Shown: positions 9,682 to 20,474 of the stretch, piece after piece
Numbering within the stretch: position 1 is the first letter of the stretch
How the letters are laid out: every line of letters starts with the position of its first letter
Translations under genes and position numbers: made by a program
Source: Burkholderiales bacterium
GTDB taxonomy: Bacteria; Pseudomonadota; Gammaproteobacteria; Burkholderiales; Burkholderiaceae_C
DNA length: 64,000 nt
Assembly (NCBI GenBank): GCA_017307855.1
Contig: JAFKGD010000001.1
Coordinates: 434,001-498,000 of the forward strand
Direction of reading: 5' to 3'
The notes under the pieces: model-generated
Seen by the model: only the letters and a program-made list of their open reading frames with translations
The model's database searches: none
Told to the model about the DNA's origin: nothing

Positions 9682-10431
9682 GTGCCGCAGAACGTCTACG
9701 ACGACCCGCAGTTCTTCGAGGGCTACCGCCGCCTGCGCGAGGACGGCCCGGCGCTCAACGAGGCGCTGGAGCAGCCCGCGCTCGACTCGCTGCTGCCGAC
9801 CTCACTCGCGGGCCTTCGCGTGCTCGACGTGGGCTGCGGCTTCGGCGGCTTCGCGCGCCATGCCTGCGCAGCCGGCGCGGCGCAGGTGGTGGGCGTGGAC
9901 ATCTCGTCGCGCATGCTGGAAGTGGCACGCGCCCGCACGCCGGTGCGGATGCCCATCCAGTACCGCCGCCAGGCCATCGAGGCGCTGGAGGCGGAGGAAG
10001 ACGACGAGGTGTTCGATCTCGTGGTGTCGTCGCTGGCACTGCACTATGTGGCCGACTATCCGGCCGCGCTCGCGCGCATCGCGGCGCTGATGGCGCCGGG
10101 CGCGCGGCTGGCGTTCTCGGTCGAGCACCCGATCGCCACCGCCGTGGCCGCACAGCAATGGCACCGCGATGCGGCCGGGCGCGAGTCGCACTGGCCCGTC
10201 GACGGCTACCAGCACGAGGGCCCGCGCCACACACACTGGTTCATCGACGGCGTGATCAAGCACCACCGCACGGTGCAGACGCTGCTGGACGGCGTGGCCG
10301 GCGCGGGGCTGCGCTTCGCGCGGCTGCTGGAGCCGGTGCCCTCGGACGACGACATCGCTCGCCTGCCCTGGCTCGCCAGCCAGCGGCGGCGGCCTTCGTT
10401 CCTGCTGATCGCGGCCGACAAGCTGCGCTGA
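9682..10431 (+). CDS. Class I SAM-dependent methyltransferase
   Basis: A 249-residue Rossmann methyltransferase. Motif I is VLDVGCGFGGFARHA (about residues 52-66) and the acidic end of strand 2 is in VVGVDISSRMLEVAR. It begins with a GTG at 9682 preceded by GGGGCGA, 20 bases after ribH, so it may be carried on the riboswitch-controlled transcript. The substrate is unknown; the fold resembles UbiE/BioC-type small-molecule methyltransferases. It converges with the TauE gene with only 9 bases between stops. Confidence 0.85.
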   Translation: MPQNVYDDPQFFEGYRRLREDGPALNEALEQPALDSLLPTSLAGLRVLDVGCGFGGFARHACAAGAAQVVGVDISSRMLEVARARTPVRMPIQYRRQAIEALEAEEDDEVFDLVVSSLALHYVADYPAALARIAALMAPGARLAFSVEHPIATAVAAQQWHRDAAGRESHWPVDGYQHEGPRHTHWFIDGVIKHHRTVQTLLDGVAGAGLRFARLLEPVPSDDDIARLPWLASQRRRPSFLLIAADKLR

Positions 10432-10440
10432 TCGCGCGGC

Positions 10441-11181
10441 TCAGCGCGCCAGCAACGCTGGCACCGAAGACGCCAGCAGCGCCACGCCCGAGAACGTGAG
10501 CAGCGTCAGCACGATGCGCCGGAAGGTCTGCTCGCTGATGCCGATGTAGAGGCGCGAGCCCAGGATCGAGGGCAGCAGCACGGCCGGCGCCACCAGCGCG
10601 AACAGCGGCAGCATCTCGCGCGTGATGTTGCCGCCCGCCACGTTGCCCGCAAAGGCCATGGCCAGCACCGACAGGTTGAAGTTCTGGACCACCGTGCGCT
10701 GCCGGTCTTTGGGGAACTGGCGCAAAGCGCACCACAACGTGGGCACGGCACCCGCGAAGCCACCCACGCCGCCCATGAAGCCACCGGCCGATCCGATCAC
10801 GCCATCGGCCAGGCGGCCGCCCCAGCGCACGGCCGGCAGGCGTGCCGCGAACAACATCACCGGGCACCACGTGGCCAGCAGCGCGCCCAGGCCGGCCTTG
10901 AGCAATTGCACGTCGAGCAAGGGAACGGCCCACACACCCAGCGGCACACCGATGAGGCCACCGGCAAGGAACGGCCAGAGCAGCGGCCATTCGAAACCCC
11001 TGCGTACCGTGAACGCGCCGATCACCTGGCCGGTCAGCGCGCCGAACAGCGACATCATCGCGGCGATCTGCGGCGGCAGGAACCAGGCCCAGATGCTCAT
11101 CGCCACCAGGCCGAAGGCGAACCCCGACAGCCCCTGCACGAAACCGGCCACCATGGCGCCGGCCACCAGCGCCCACAACAT
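10441..11181 (-). CDS. TauE/SafE family sulfite-exporter-like membrane protein
   Basis: A 246-residue polytopic membrane protein of the TauE/SafE (DUF81) family, with repeated Gly-rich hydrophobic helices such as VAGFVQGLSGFAFGLVAMS and GGFMGGVGGFAGAVPTLW. The family moves sulfite, sulfoacetate or other small anions. The ATG at 11181 is chosen because upstream in-frame residues are polar and overlap the MFS gene end. It lies 37 bases downstream of the MFS gene on the same strand, suggesting one operon. The exported anion is not identifiable. Confidence 0.85.
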   Translation of the reverse strand: MLWALVAGAMVAGFVQGLSGFAFGLVAMSIWAWFLPPQIAAMMSLFGALTGQVIGAFTVRRGFEWPLLWPFLAGGLIGVPLGVWAVPLLDVQLLKAGLGALLATWCPVMLFAARLPAVRWGGRLADGVIGSAGGFMGGVGGFAGAVPTLWCALRQFPKDRQRTVVQNFNLSVLAMAFAGNVAGGNITREMLPLFALVAPAVLLPSILGSRLYIGISEQTFRRIVLTLLTFSGVALLASSVPALLAR

Positions 11182-11218
11182 CGGATCCAGAAAAAGACTC
11201 CTCGAAAACCGGTTGACC

Positions 11219-12469
11219 TCAGGCCGGCGCGCCACCCACCGGCAGCGCCGTGCGGCGCACACGGCGGACGTTGAACGCACTGGCGATCAGCAGCCCCTGC
11301 AGCAACGCCAGCCCCAGCCAGACACTGCGGAACTGGCCGTGGTCCATCATCCAGCCGAACAACAGCGGCGTGACGGCCTGGCCGATGTCCAGGCCCGAAT
11401 AGACGACGCCATACACACGGCCGGTAGCGTTCTCGGGCGTGGAACGCTTGACCAGCAGATCGCGCGAGGGGCCCGCGATGCCCGAGCCAAAGCCCATGAC
11501 GGCGAACAGCACGGGCACCAGGGTGCCAGGCATCTGCATGAAGCCCAGCGCCAGGGCCATGACAGCCGCGATGGCGAAGCCCACGGCCACCACGCGCTCG
11601 CAGCGCGACGGATCGGCCGCCAGAAAACCACCCAGCACCATGCCGCACGCGCTCGCCACCATGAAGATGGTCAGGCACATGGCCACCAGCGAGGTGGGGA
11701 CGTCATGCAGATAGCCGGCCGCAGACGGCGCGAAGGTCTGCACCACCGACAGCACCGCCGCATAGACGAAGAAGAACGCAAAGCACATCCACACCGAGGG
11801 GATCGCGAGGAAGCCGAACGCGCTGCCCTGCTGCGCCGCAGCCGCCGCGCCGCCCGGCGCCGCACGGTGCGCGGGCGGCAAGGCCAGCCGCTCGCGGAAG
11901 ACCAGCAGCACGGCCAGCACCGCGAACGCCAGCACGGCAGCGGCCACCAGCGCCACGCGCCAGGAAAAAGCGATGGCCAGCGGCACCAGCATGGCCGGGG
12001 CCAGGGCCCAGCCCAGACTGCCGGTGATGCCATGCACGCTGTAGGCGTGGCCCAGGCGCGCGCCGCTGACCTTGCGGTTGAGCAAGGTGTAGTCCACCGG
12101 ATGGAACACACCATTGCCCACGCCCGCCACCACCGAGAACAACGCCAGCATCGCGTAGCTGGTGCTGGCCGCAAAGCCCAGTGCGGCCACGCCCAGCAGC
12201 GCGAGTCCGCCAAACAGGATGGGGCGCGCGCCGAAGCGGTCCACCACGAAGCCCGAGCCGGCCTGCACCGCGCACGAGACGACGAAGAAGATCGTCATGA
12301 GGAAGCCCAGTTCCGCGTAGCCGACATTGAATTCGGTCTTGAGGAACGGAAACAGCGGCGCCAGCAGGAGCTGGCTGTAGTGGCTGATGAGGTGCGCGAT
12401 GCCGACGAGGCCGATCACGCCCGCATCCTGGCGCAGGGGCGTGCCCGTGGTTATGGTTGTGCTGGACAT
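11219..12469 (-). CDS. MFS transporter
   Basis: A 12-helix major facilitator of about 416 residues. The loop after helix 2 reads GSGFVVDRFGARPILFGG, the MFS signature, and a second half repeats the pattern. The ATG at 12469 (MSSTTITTG) is preferred over 12523, which would add a polar leader inside the divergent promoter region. It is divergent from an AraC-type regulator 78 bases away, a common arrangement in which the regulator controls the transporter. The substrate is unknown. Confidence 0.88.
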   Translation of the reverse strand: MSSTTITTGTPLRQDAGVIGLVGIAHLISHYSQLLLAPLFPFLKTEFNVGYAELGFLMTIFFVVSCAVQAGSGFVVDRFGARPILFGGLALLGVAALGFAASTSYAMLALFSVVAGVGNGVFHPVDYTLLNRKVSGARLGHAYSVHGITGSLGWALAPAMLVPLAIAFSWRVALVAAAVLAFAVLAVLLVFRERLALPPAHRAAPGGAAAAAQQGSAFGFLAIPSVWMCFAFFFVYAAVLSVVQTFAPSAAGYLHDVPTSLVAMCLTIFMVASACGMVLGGFLAADPSRCERVVAVGFAIAAVMALALGFMQMPGTLVPVLFAVMGFGSGIAGPSRDLLVKRSTPENATGRVYGVVYSGLDIGQAVTPLLFGWMMDHGQFRSVWLGLALLQGLLIASAFNVRRVRRTALPVGGAPA

Positions 12470-12547
12470 GGCAGCGATGGTAGTCTCGGGCGGCGATTCC
12501 GGTTGGCGACAGAACGCCATCAATCATCGATTTGGAGACAGGCCGAC

Positions 12548-13423
12548 ATGCCGCCACCGCCGCGCGCGCTGCGCACCACCCCACTCGGGGATACCGACCC
12601 CTACACGCCCAGCGCCCGACGGCCAGTGCGCGTGCGCGCGCGCTTCACGCCCGCCGACACGCATTTCGAACCTCATCGCCATGCCTGGGCCCAACTGGCT
12701 TACTGCAGCGAGGGCCTGGTGCGCGTGGCCGCGGTCGCCGACGCCGCCGGCCGCGAGGTCACCTACATCGTGCCCCCGACGCGCGCCGTCTGGATCGCGC
12801 CCGATGTGCGGCATGCCGTCACGGTGCTGGAGGCCGCCGAATTCCGCACGCTCTACATCGACGCCTCGGCCGTGCCGCCCGACTGGACCGCCTGCCGCGT
12901 GATCGAGGTGAGCGCGCTGCTGCGCGAGGCCGTGGCCGCGCTGGACGTCGCAGCGCACGACCCCGCGCAGACCGAGCGCGAAGCGCTGCTGATCCGGCTG
13001 ATACAGGACGAACTCTCGCGTGCCGGCACGCAGGCACTGGGCGTGCCCATGCCCGATGCCGCCGGCGACAAGCGCCTGCGCTCGCTGTGCGAAGCCGTCA
13101 TGCGGCAGCCGGGCCGCCGCGCCACGCTGGCCGAATGGGCGGCCGACATGGGAGCGAGCGAGCGGACGATGGCGCGCCTGTTTCGCGACGAACTGGGCAC
13201 CACCTACCAGCACTGGCGACAGCAGGTCGTGCTGGCCCACGCGCTGCCCCTGCTCACGCGCGGCCAGCCGGTGGGCCAGGTGGCACAGGCCACCGGGTAC
13301 GCCAGCGAAAGCGCATTCACGGCCATGTTCCGCTCCGCCATGGGCCGCCCGCCCCGCCACTTCCAGGGTCGGGCCACGGCGCGCACCGATGCCGCTGCGG
13401 CGCTGGCGGCACAGACCCTGTAG
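12548..13423 (+). CDS. AraC family transcriptional regulator
   Basis: A 291-residue regulator with an N-terminal cupin-like sensing domain (HFEPHRHAWAQLAYCSEG is the metal-cupin-like strand pair) and a C-terminal double helix-turn-helix. The latter includes LAEWAADMGASERTMARLFRDE and VGQVAQATGYASESAFTAMFR followed by the family GRPPRHF ending. The start at 12548 is favoured over the long upstream open frame, which lies antisense to other genes. It probably regulates the divergent MFS-TauE operon in response to a small ligand; this is inferred from orientation only. Confidence 0.9.
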   Translation: MPPPPRALRTTPLGDTDPYTPSARRPVRVRARFTPADTHFEPHRHAWAQLAYCSEGLVRVAAVADAAGREVTYIVPPTRAVWIAPDVRHAVTVLEAAEFRTLYIDASAVPPDWTACRVIEVSALLREAVAALDVAAHDPAQTEREALLIRLIQDELSRAGTQALGVPMPDAAGDKRLRSLCEAVMRQPGRRATLAEWAADMGASERTMARLFRDELGTTYQHWRQQVVLAHALPLLTRGQPVGQVAQATGYASESAFTAMFRSAMGRPPRHFQGRATARTDAAAALAAQTL

Positions 13424-13560
13424 CACGCCGGATGCGGGCGCGGCATCATGACCGGACGACCCGCTCGCACGGCGTGGTTCTTTTTGCATGCGGACTGTCG
13501 ATATGCCCTGGCGTCGTTCGTCGTGGGTGCACACAACGCTGAAACAGAAAGGAAACTCCC

Positions 13561-13920
13561 ATGGCCCGATACGTCGATGGTTTCGTGCTACCCGTTCCCC
13601 GCGCCAACATGGCCGCCTACCGGCGCGTGGCCCGCAAGGCCGGCAAGGTCTGGATGGAGCACGGCGCGCTCGAATACGTGGAATGCGTCGCGGACGACGT
13701 CAAGCCCGGCAAGCTGACTTCGTTTCCGCAAGCCGTGAAGCTCAAGGACGATGAAGTCGTCTGGTTCTCCTGGATCACCTACAAGTCGCGCAGGCACCGC
13801 GACGCGGTCAACAGGAAAGTCATGGCCGACCCGCGCATCGCGGGCATGGGCCCGGAGAGCATGCCCTTCGACGGCCGCCGCATGTTCTGGGGCGGCTTCA
13901 AGGCCCAGGTCGAATACTGA
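13561..13920 (+). CDS. DUF1428 family protein (YbaA-like)
   Basis: A 119-residue soluble protein of the DUF1428/YbaA family, dimeric alpha-beta barrel proteins of unknown function. Conserved parts are YVDGFVLPVPRANMAAYR at the N-terminus, the WMEHGALEYVECVADD strand and MPFDGRRMFWGGF at the end. It has a good ribosome-binding site (AAAGGAAAC) and precedes a PhnB-like gene by 40 bases. The two types often occur together near stress or detoxification genes, so a shared operon is likely. Confidence 0.92.
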   Translation: MARYVDGFVLPVPRANMAAYRRVARKAGKVWMEHGALEYVECVADDVKPGKLTSFPQAVKLKDDEVVWFSWITYKSRRHRDAVNRKVMADPRIAGMGPESMPFDGRRMFWGGFKAQVEY

Positions 13921-13960
13921 AGCGCAGCGCCCGCCATTCCCCAACCCCAAGGAGAAACGC

Positions 13961-14377
13961 ATGAAGATCGTCCCCTACATCTCTTTCGAAGGCCGGGCCG
14001 AAGACGCCATCGATTTCTACCGCGCGGCGCTGGGCGCCGAGGTGCTCATGCTGATGCGCATGAAGGACGCCCCGGAGCGGCCGCCAGAGGGCCAGATGCC
14101 GCCCGGTACCGAAGACAAGGTGATGCACGCCCACCTGCGCATCGGCGAGTCCGAGTTCATGTGCAGCGACGGCTACTGCAGCGGCAAGGCAAGCTTTGGC
14201 AGCGGTTCGTCGCTGCACATCGAACTCGATGGCGACGCCCGTGCGCAGCAGGTGTTCGATGCGCTGGCGGAGGGCGGCCGCGTACGCATGCCCATGGAGA
14301 AAACCTTCTTCGCCTCGCGCTTCGGCATGGTCGACGACCGGTTTGGCCTGCCCTGGATCGTCTCCACTGCAGCCTGA
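13961..14377 (+). CDS. VOC/PhnB-like family protein
   Basis: A 138-residue protein of the glyoxalase/bleomycin-resistance superfamily, PhnB (3-demethylubiquinone-9 methyltransferase-like) branch. It starts KIVPYISFEGRAEDAIDFYR, the typical first strand-helix, and ends FASRFGMVDDRFGLPWIV, the typical PhnB C-terminus. The role in this branch is generally undefined. A strong AAGGAG ribosome-binding site precedes the ATG. It is the second gene of a likely three-gene run with the DUF1428 gene and the following exporter. Confidence 0.9.
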   Translation: MKIVPYISFEGRAEDAIDFYRAALGAEVLMLMRMKDAPERPPEGQMPPGTEDKVMHAHLRIGESEFMCSDGYCSGKASFGSGSSLHIELDGDARAQQVFDALAEGGRVRMPMEKTFFASRFGMVDDRFGLPWIVSTAA

Positions 14378-14421
14378 CGCCGCGCAGGGCCGCCCGTCTC
14401 GACCAGGGAAAATCGAACGCC

Positions 14422-15858
14422 ATGCGTGATGCCCTCGACCCGCGCCGCCGCTGGCTGGCGCTGCTGCTGCTGTGCTTCGGCCAACTGATGATCGTGCTCG
14501 ATTCGACGATCGTGAACGTCGCCCTGCCATCGATCCGCCAGGACCTTGCCTTCACCGAGACAGGCCTGGTGTGGGTCGTCAACGCCTACCTGCTCACCTT
14601 CGGCGGCTTCCTGCTGCTGGGTGGGCGGCTGGCCGACCTGTTCGGCCAGCGGCGGCTCTTCCTGGCCGGGCTCACCCTGTTCACGCTCGCGTCGCTGGCC
14701 TGCGGCCTGGCGAACACGCAGGGCCTGCTCGTGGCCGCGCGCGCGGTGCAAGGTCTCGGCGGTGCGGTGGTGTCGGCCGTGGCGCTCTCGCTCATCATGA
14801 ATCTCTTCCCGGATGCGGCCGGCCGAACGCGGGCGATGGGCATCTTCGGCTTCGTGTGCGCGGGTGGCGGCAGCCTGGGCGTTCTGCTGGGCGGCGTGCT
14901 GACCAGCGCCCTCAGCTGGCACTGGATTTTCCTGGTGAACCTGCCGCTGGGCATCGCCGTGTACGCCGCCGTGCTGGCGCTGTTGCCGGCCGACGGCGAG
15001 CGTGTGGCCGGAGCGCGGCTGGACGTGGGCGGCGCCGTCACGGTCACGCTGTCGCTCATGCTGGCCGTGTACGCGGTGGTGGACGGCAACACCGCCGGCT
15101 GGACGTCGGCCCGCACGCTGCTGATGCTGGGTGCGGCCGCGGCGCTCATGGCCCTGTTCGTCGCCATCGAGTCACGCGTGGCCTCGCCGCTGATGCCGCT
15201 GTCGCTGTTCGCGCTGCGCAACGTCGCCACGGCCAACGTGATGGGCGTGCTGTGGGCCGCCGGCATGTTCGCCTGGTTCTTCGTCTCGGCGCTGTACCTC
15301 CAGCAGGTCCTGGGCTACGACGCGCTGCGCGTGGGCCTGGCCTTTCTGCCCGGCAACCTGGTCATGGCAGTGCTGTCGGTAGGCTGGTCGGCCCGCATCG
15401 TCATGCGTTTCGGCATCCGTGCACCGCTGGCGTGCGGCCTGTTCGTGGCGGCGCTGGGGCTGTGGCTGTTTTCGCTGGCGCCCGAGGGCGGCAGCTTCTG
15501 GCTGCACGTGTTGCCGGGCATGGTGCTGCTCGGCCTGGGCGCGGGGCTCGCGTTCAACCCGATCCTGATGGCCGCGATGAGCGACGTGCCCGAGCACGAA
15601 TCGGGGCTTGCATCGGGTGTGGTCAACACGTCCTTCATGATGGGCGGAGCCTTGGGCCTGGCCGTGCTGGCAAGCTTCGCCGAGGCCCGCACCGCGGGCC
15701 TGCGGGCAGCCGGCGCCACGGCCGTCACGGCACTCAACGGCGGCTATCAGCTCGCGTTCCTGCTGGGGGCCGGCTGCGCGTTGCTGGCGGCGGTCATCGG
15801 CCTTGCGTTCATGCGCCCGGGCAGACTTGCCGCCAGCGGCGCGGTGACGGCGCACTGA
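14422..15858 (+). CDS. DHA2-family MFS drug exporter (EmrB/QacA-like)
   Basis: A 478-residue, probably 14-helix transporter. The DHA2 signature LDSTIVNVALPSIRQDL is in helix 1, followed by the motif GGRLADLFGQRR in the loop after helix 2 and GGALGLAVLASFAEA near the end. These proteins export drugs, dyes or metabolites with proton antiport. The ATG at 14422 follows a weak GGGAA site 44 bases after the VOC gene. No EmrA-type adaptor or TetR regulator is adjacent, so it probably works alone at the inner membrane. Confidence 0.9.
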   Translation: MRDALDPRRRWLALLLLCFGQLMIVLDSTIVNVALPSIRQDLAFTETGLVWVVNAYLLTFGGFLLLGGRLADLFGQRRLFLAGLTLFTLASLACGLANTQGLLVAARAVQGLGGAVVSAVALSLIMNLFPDAAGRTRAMGIFGFVCAGGGSLGVLLGGVLTSALSWHWIFLVNLPLGIAVYAAVLALLPADGERVAGARLDVGGAVTVTLSLMLAVYAVVDGNTAGWTSARTLLMLGAAAALMALFVAIESRVASPLMPLSLFALRNVATANVMGVLWAAGMFAWFFVSALYLQQVLGYDALRVGLAFLPGNLVMAVLSVGWSARIVMRFGIRAPLACGLFVAALGLWLFSLAPEGGSFWLHVLPGMVLLGLGAGLAFNPILMAAMSDVPEHESGLASGVVNTSFMMGGALGLAVLASFAEARTAGLRAAGATAVTALNGGYQLAFLLGAGCALLAAVIGLAFMRPGRLAASGAVTAH

Positions 15859-15882
15859 GCACGACCGATCGCGTCGTGCACC

Positions 15883-17250
15883 TCACGCGGCCGCGAGGCT
15901 GGGGGTGGCGCCGGGCGCAGGGTCGTTCGCCGGTTCGCCCACCACGGGCGGCAGCGGCGGACTCCATTCGATGTCTGCGCCCAGCAGGCGCAGGTTTTCG
16001 ACGAAATGCGGATGGGCGCGCCGGATGGGCGCGGCGTTGCGGATCTCGGAGCGGCCGTCGATGCTGGCCGCCACCATCATCAGCGCGATGGCCACGCGGA
16101 TGATGTAGGGGCTCTCCACGCGCGCCGGGGTGAGCGGCAGGCCGCCGAAGGTGATGAGCCGGTGCGGATCGGCCAGCACCGTGTGCGCGCCGAACTTCGA
16201 CAGCTCGCTGGTCCAGCCCATGGCGCCGTCGTACACCTTGTTCCAGAACATCGCGCTGCCCTGCGCGCGCACGCCCAGCGCCACGAAGATGGGCAGCAGG
16301 TCCACCGGCAGGTAGGGCCAGGGCGCGGCCTCGATCTTGGGCAGCAGGTTGGGCGTGAAGGGTTGCGCCACGCGCAGCGGGCCGTCGGCGGTGGCCACCG
16401 ACCAGCCGTCGCGGTGCTTGACCTGCATGCCGAACTTCGCGAACACGCGGTCGATCAGCGGGAACTGCTGCGGCTCGCCATTGCGCACTTCGATCTCGCC
16501 GCCGGTGATCGCCCCCAGTGCCAGGAAGGTGGCGATTTCATGGAAGTCGTCGGCAAAGCGGAAGTCCGTGCCTCGCAGCCGTGCGCCGCCATGCACCGTG
16601 AGACGCGAGGTGCCGAGGCCCTCGATCCGGGCGCCCATTGCTTCCATGAAGCGGCAGAACTCCTGCACGTGGGGCTCGCAGGCCGCATTGGTGAGCGTGG
16701 AAGTACCGCGTGCCATCGCCGCGCACAGCACGAAGTTCTCGGTGGTGGTGACCGAGGCGTAGTCCAGCCAGTGATCGTTGGCCACCAGCGCATCGGCGCG
16801 CACGGCCACGGCATCGTCGGTGCGCTCGACGCGGCCGCCGAAGCGCTCGAACACCTCGATATGCGGATCGATCTCTCGCACGCCCAGCGTGCATCCCTTC
16901 ACGTCGCGCTCCAGCCGGGCCTGACCGAAGCGCGCCATCAGCGGCGGCACCAGCATGACGGACGAGCGCATGGCCTCGGGCAGCCGGTGCACGGCGGAAT
17001 CGAAACGCGTGTCGCGGTGGTGGATGCGCACCTGGCCCAGGGCGAAATCGGCCTGCACATCGCTGCCCAGGCGACGGAACACGTCCAGGATCTGCAGCAC
17101 GTCGGTGATCTCGGGCACGTGGTGCAGCAGCACGGGCTCGTCGGTGAGCAGCGTGGCGCACAGGACGGGCAGAACGGCGTTCTTGTTGGCCGAAGGACGG
17201 ATGCGCCCCGACAGGGCCCGGCCACCATGGATGATGAGGTGATGCGACAT
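15883..17250 (-). CDS. UDP-N-acetylglucosamine 1-carboxyvinyltransferase-like protein, divergent MurA paralogue
   Basis: An EPSP-synthase-fold enzyme of 455 residues. It retains MurA marks: the Lys-Asn pair in RPSANKNAVLPVL, an Arg in PEAMRSSVMLVPPLMARFG, the reactive-loop Cys in VKGCTLGVREIDPH and the Asp in LPVDLLPIFVALG. The loop differs from the usual GCxIGxRPxDxH (Arg-Pro becomes Arg-Glu), so this is a divergent type rather than the standard MurA, which in Burkholderiales usually sits by the his operon. The ATG at 17250 is the natural start; the longer open frame upstream is coding noise. Whether it still makes enolpyruvyl-UDP-GlcNAc is uncertain. Confidence 0.82.
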   Translation of the reverse strand: MSHHLIIHGGRALSGRIRPSANKNAVLPVLCATLLTDEPVLLHHVPEITDVLQILDVFRRLGSDVQADFALGQVRIHHRDTRFDSAVHRLPEAMRSSVMLVPPLMARFGQARLERDVKGCTLGVREIDPHIEVFERFGGRVERTDDAVAVRADALVANDHWLDYASVTTTENFVLCAAMARGTSTLTNAACEPHVQEFCRFMEAMGARIEGLGTSRLTVHGGARLRGTDFRFADDFHEIATFLALGAITGGEIEVRNGEPQQFPLIDRVFAKFGMQVKHRDGWSVATADGPLRVAQPFTPNLLPKIEAAPWPYLPVDLLPIFVALGVRAQGSAMFWNKVYDGAMGWTSELSKFGAHTVLADPHRLITFGGLPLTPARVESPYIIRVAIALMMVAASIDGRSEIRNAAPIRRAHPHFVENLRLLGADIEWSPPLPPVVGEPANDPAPGATPSLAAA

Positions 17251-17360
17251 GCGGGCCAGTGTCGGCTCCCGCGATGCGGACGCGATGCGGCCTGTGTGAA
17301 GCCTGCGTGAAATCGCAGGGCGGACATCGCCCCGGCGCGCTGGCCGGGAGGGGACAGGCG

Positions 17361-17699
17361 TCAGTCGCGCGATCCGGGCTCGCGCGGCCGCACGTCGGTC
17401 ACGTCGGCACGGCGATCGCCGCCACCGAGCGCCCGCGCCGCTGCCCGCTCGCCCGCCGTCGGCTCGGGCTCGGCCGGCGCCGCCGCCTCGTAGAAGCGGC
17501 GGAAGCCCGCGCGCGGATCCATACGCATCACCCACGGCGTGACGGGCTTGCCGGTGATGCGGGCCCACAGCGCGCGCAGCGACCACGCCAGCGCGATGAA
17601 CAGCACCGCCACCAGCACGCTGGCCGCGAACAGCAGGCCCATCAGAAAGAAGACCACCCGCAGCACGAAGCGGACCAAGCCACCGATCACATCACCCAA
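17361..17699 (-). CDS. Small membrane protein of unknown function
   Basis: A 112-residue protein with a strongly hydrophobic N-terminal half (about residues 8-46, one long or two short helices) and a polar, Arg/Glu/Ala-rich tail. I do not recognise the family. It lies 38 bases downstream of clpB on the same strand and is probably transcribed with it. A role in envelope stress would fit the context but is not shown by the sequence. Confidence 0.7.
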   Translation of the reverse strand: MGDVIGGLVRFVLRVVFFLMGLLFAASVLVAVLFIALAWSLRALWARITGKPVTPWVMRMDPRAGFRRFYEAAAPAEPEPTAGERAAARALGGGDRRADVTDVRPREPGSRD

Positions 17700-17737
17700 A
17701 CCGTCACTCCTCGAACTTCATGTCGTGTGCGCGCCGC

Positions 17738-20350
<2,613 letters not shown>

Positions 20351-20375
20351 GTTCGAGTTCTCCAGACTTCACCGG

Positions 20376-20403
20376 AACTAGGGGTTATCCACAGCATTTC
20401 AAG
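20376..20403 (-). promoter_or_regulatory. sigma32 (heat-shock) promoter of clpB
   Basis: On the minus strand the sequence has CTTGAAA (20403-20397), an exact sigma32 -35 element, then 12 bases, then CCCCTAGTT (20384-20376), close to the CCCCATNT -10 element. A transcript starting about 8 bases later would leave a short leader carrying a GGAGA ribosome-binding site before the clpB ATG at 20350. Confidence 0.85.
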
Positions 20404-20474
20404 GGCCATGGCGCCGCCAGCACCGTCCCCGGACAGCGCCTATGATCCGGCGCAACCGAATGGAGGCTCGTAGG

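Noticed and set aside
10622-12547. Plus-strand extension of about 640 residues before the AraC regulator
   Set aside because: It lies antisense to the TauE and MFS genes; the regulator's natural N-terminus is at 12548.
17251-17586. Upstream extension of the MurA-like protein
   Set aside because: The added residues are Arg/Gly/Ala-rich and antisense-like, and overlap the small membrane protein gene; the MSHHLIIHGG start fits the family.
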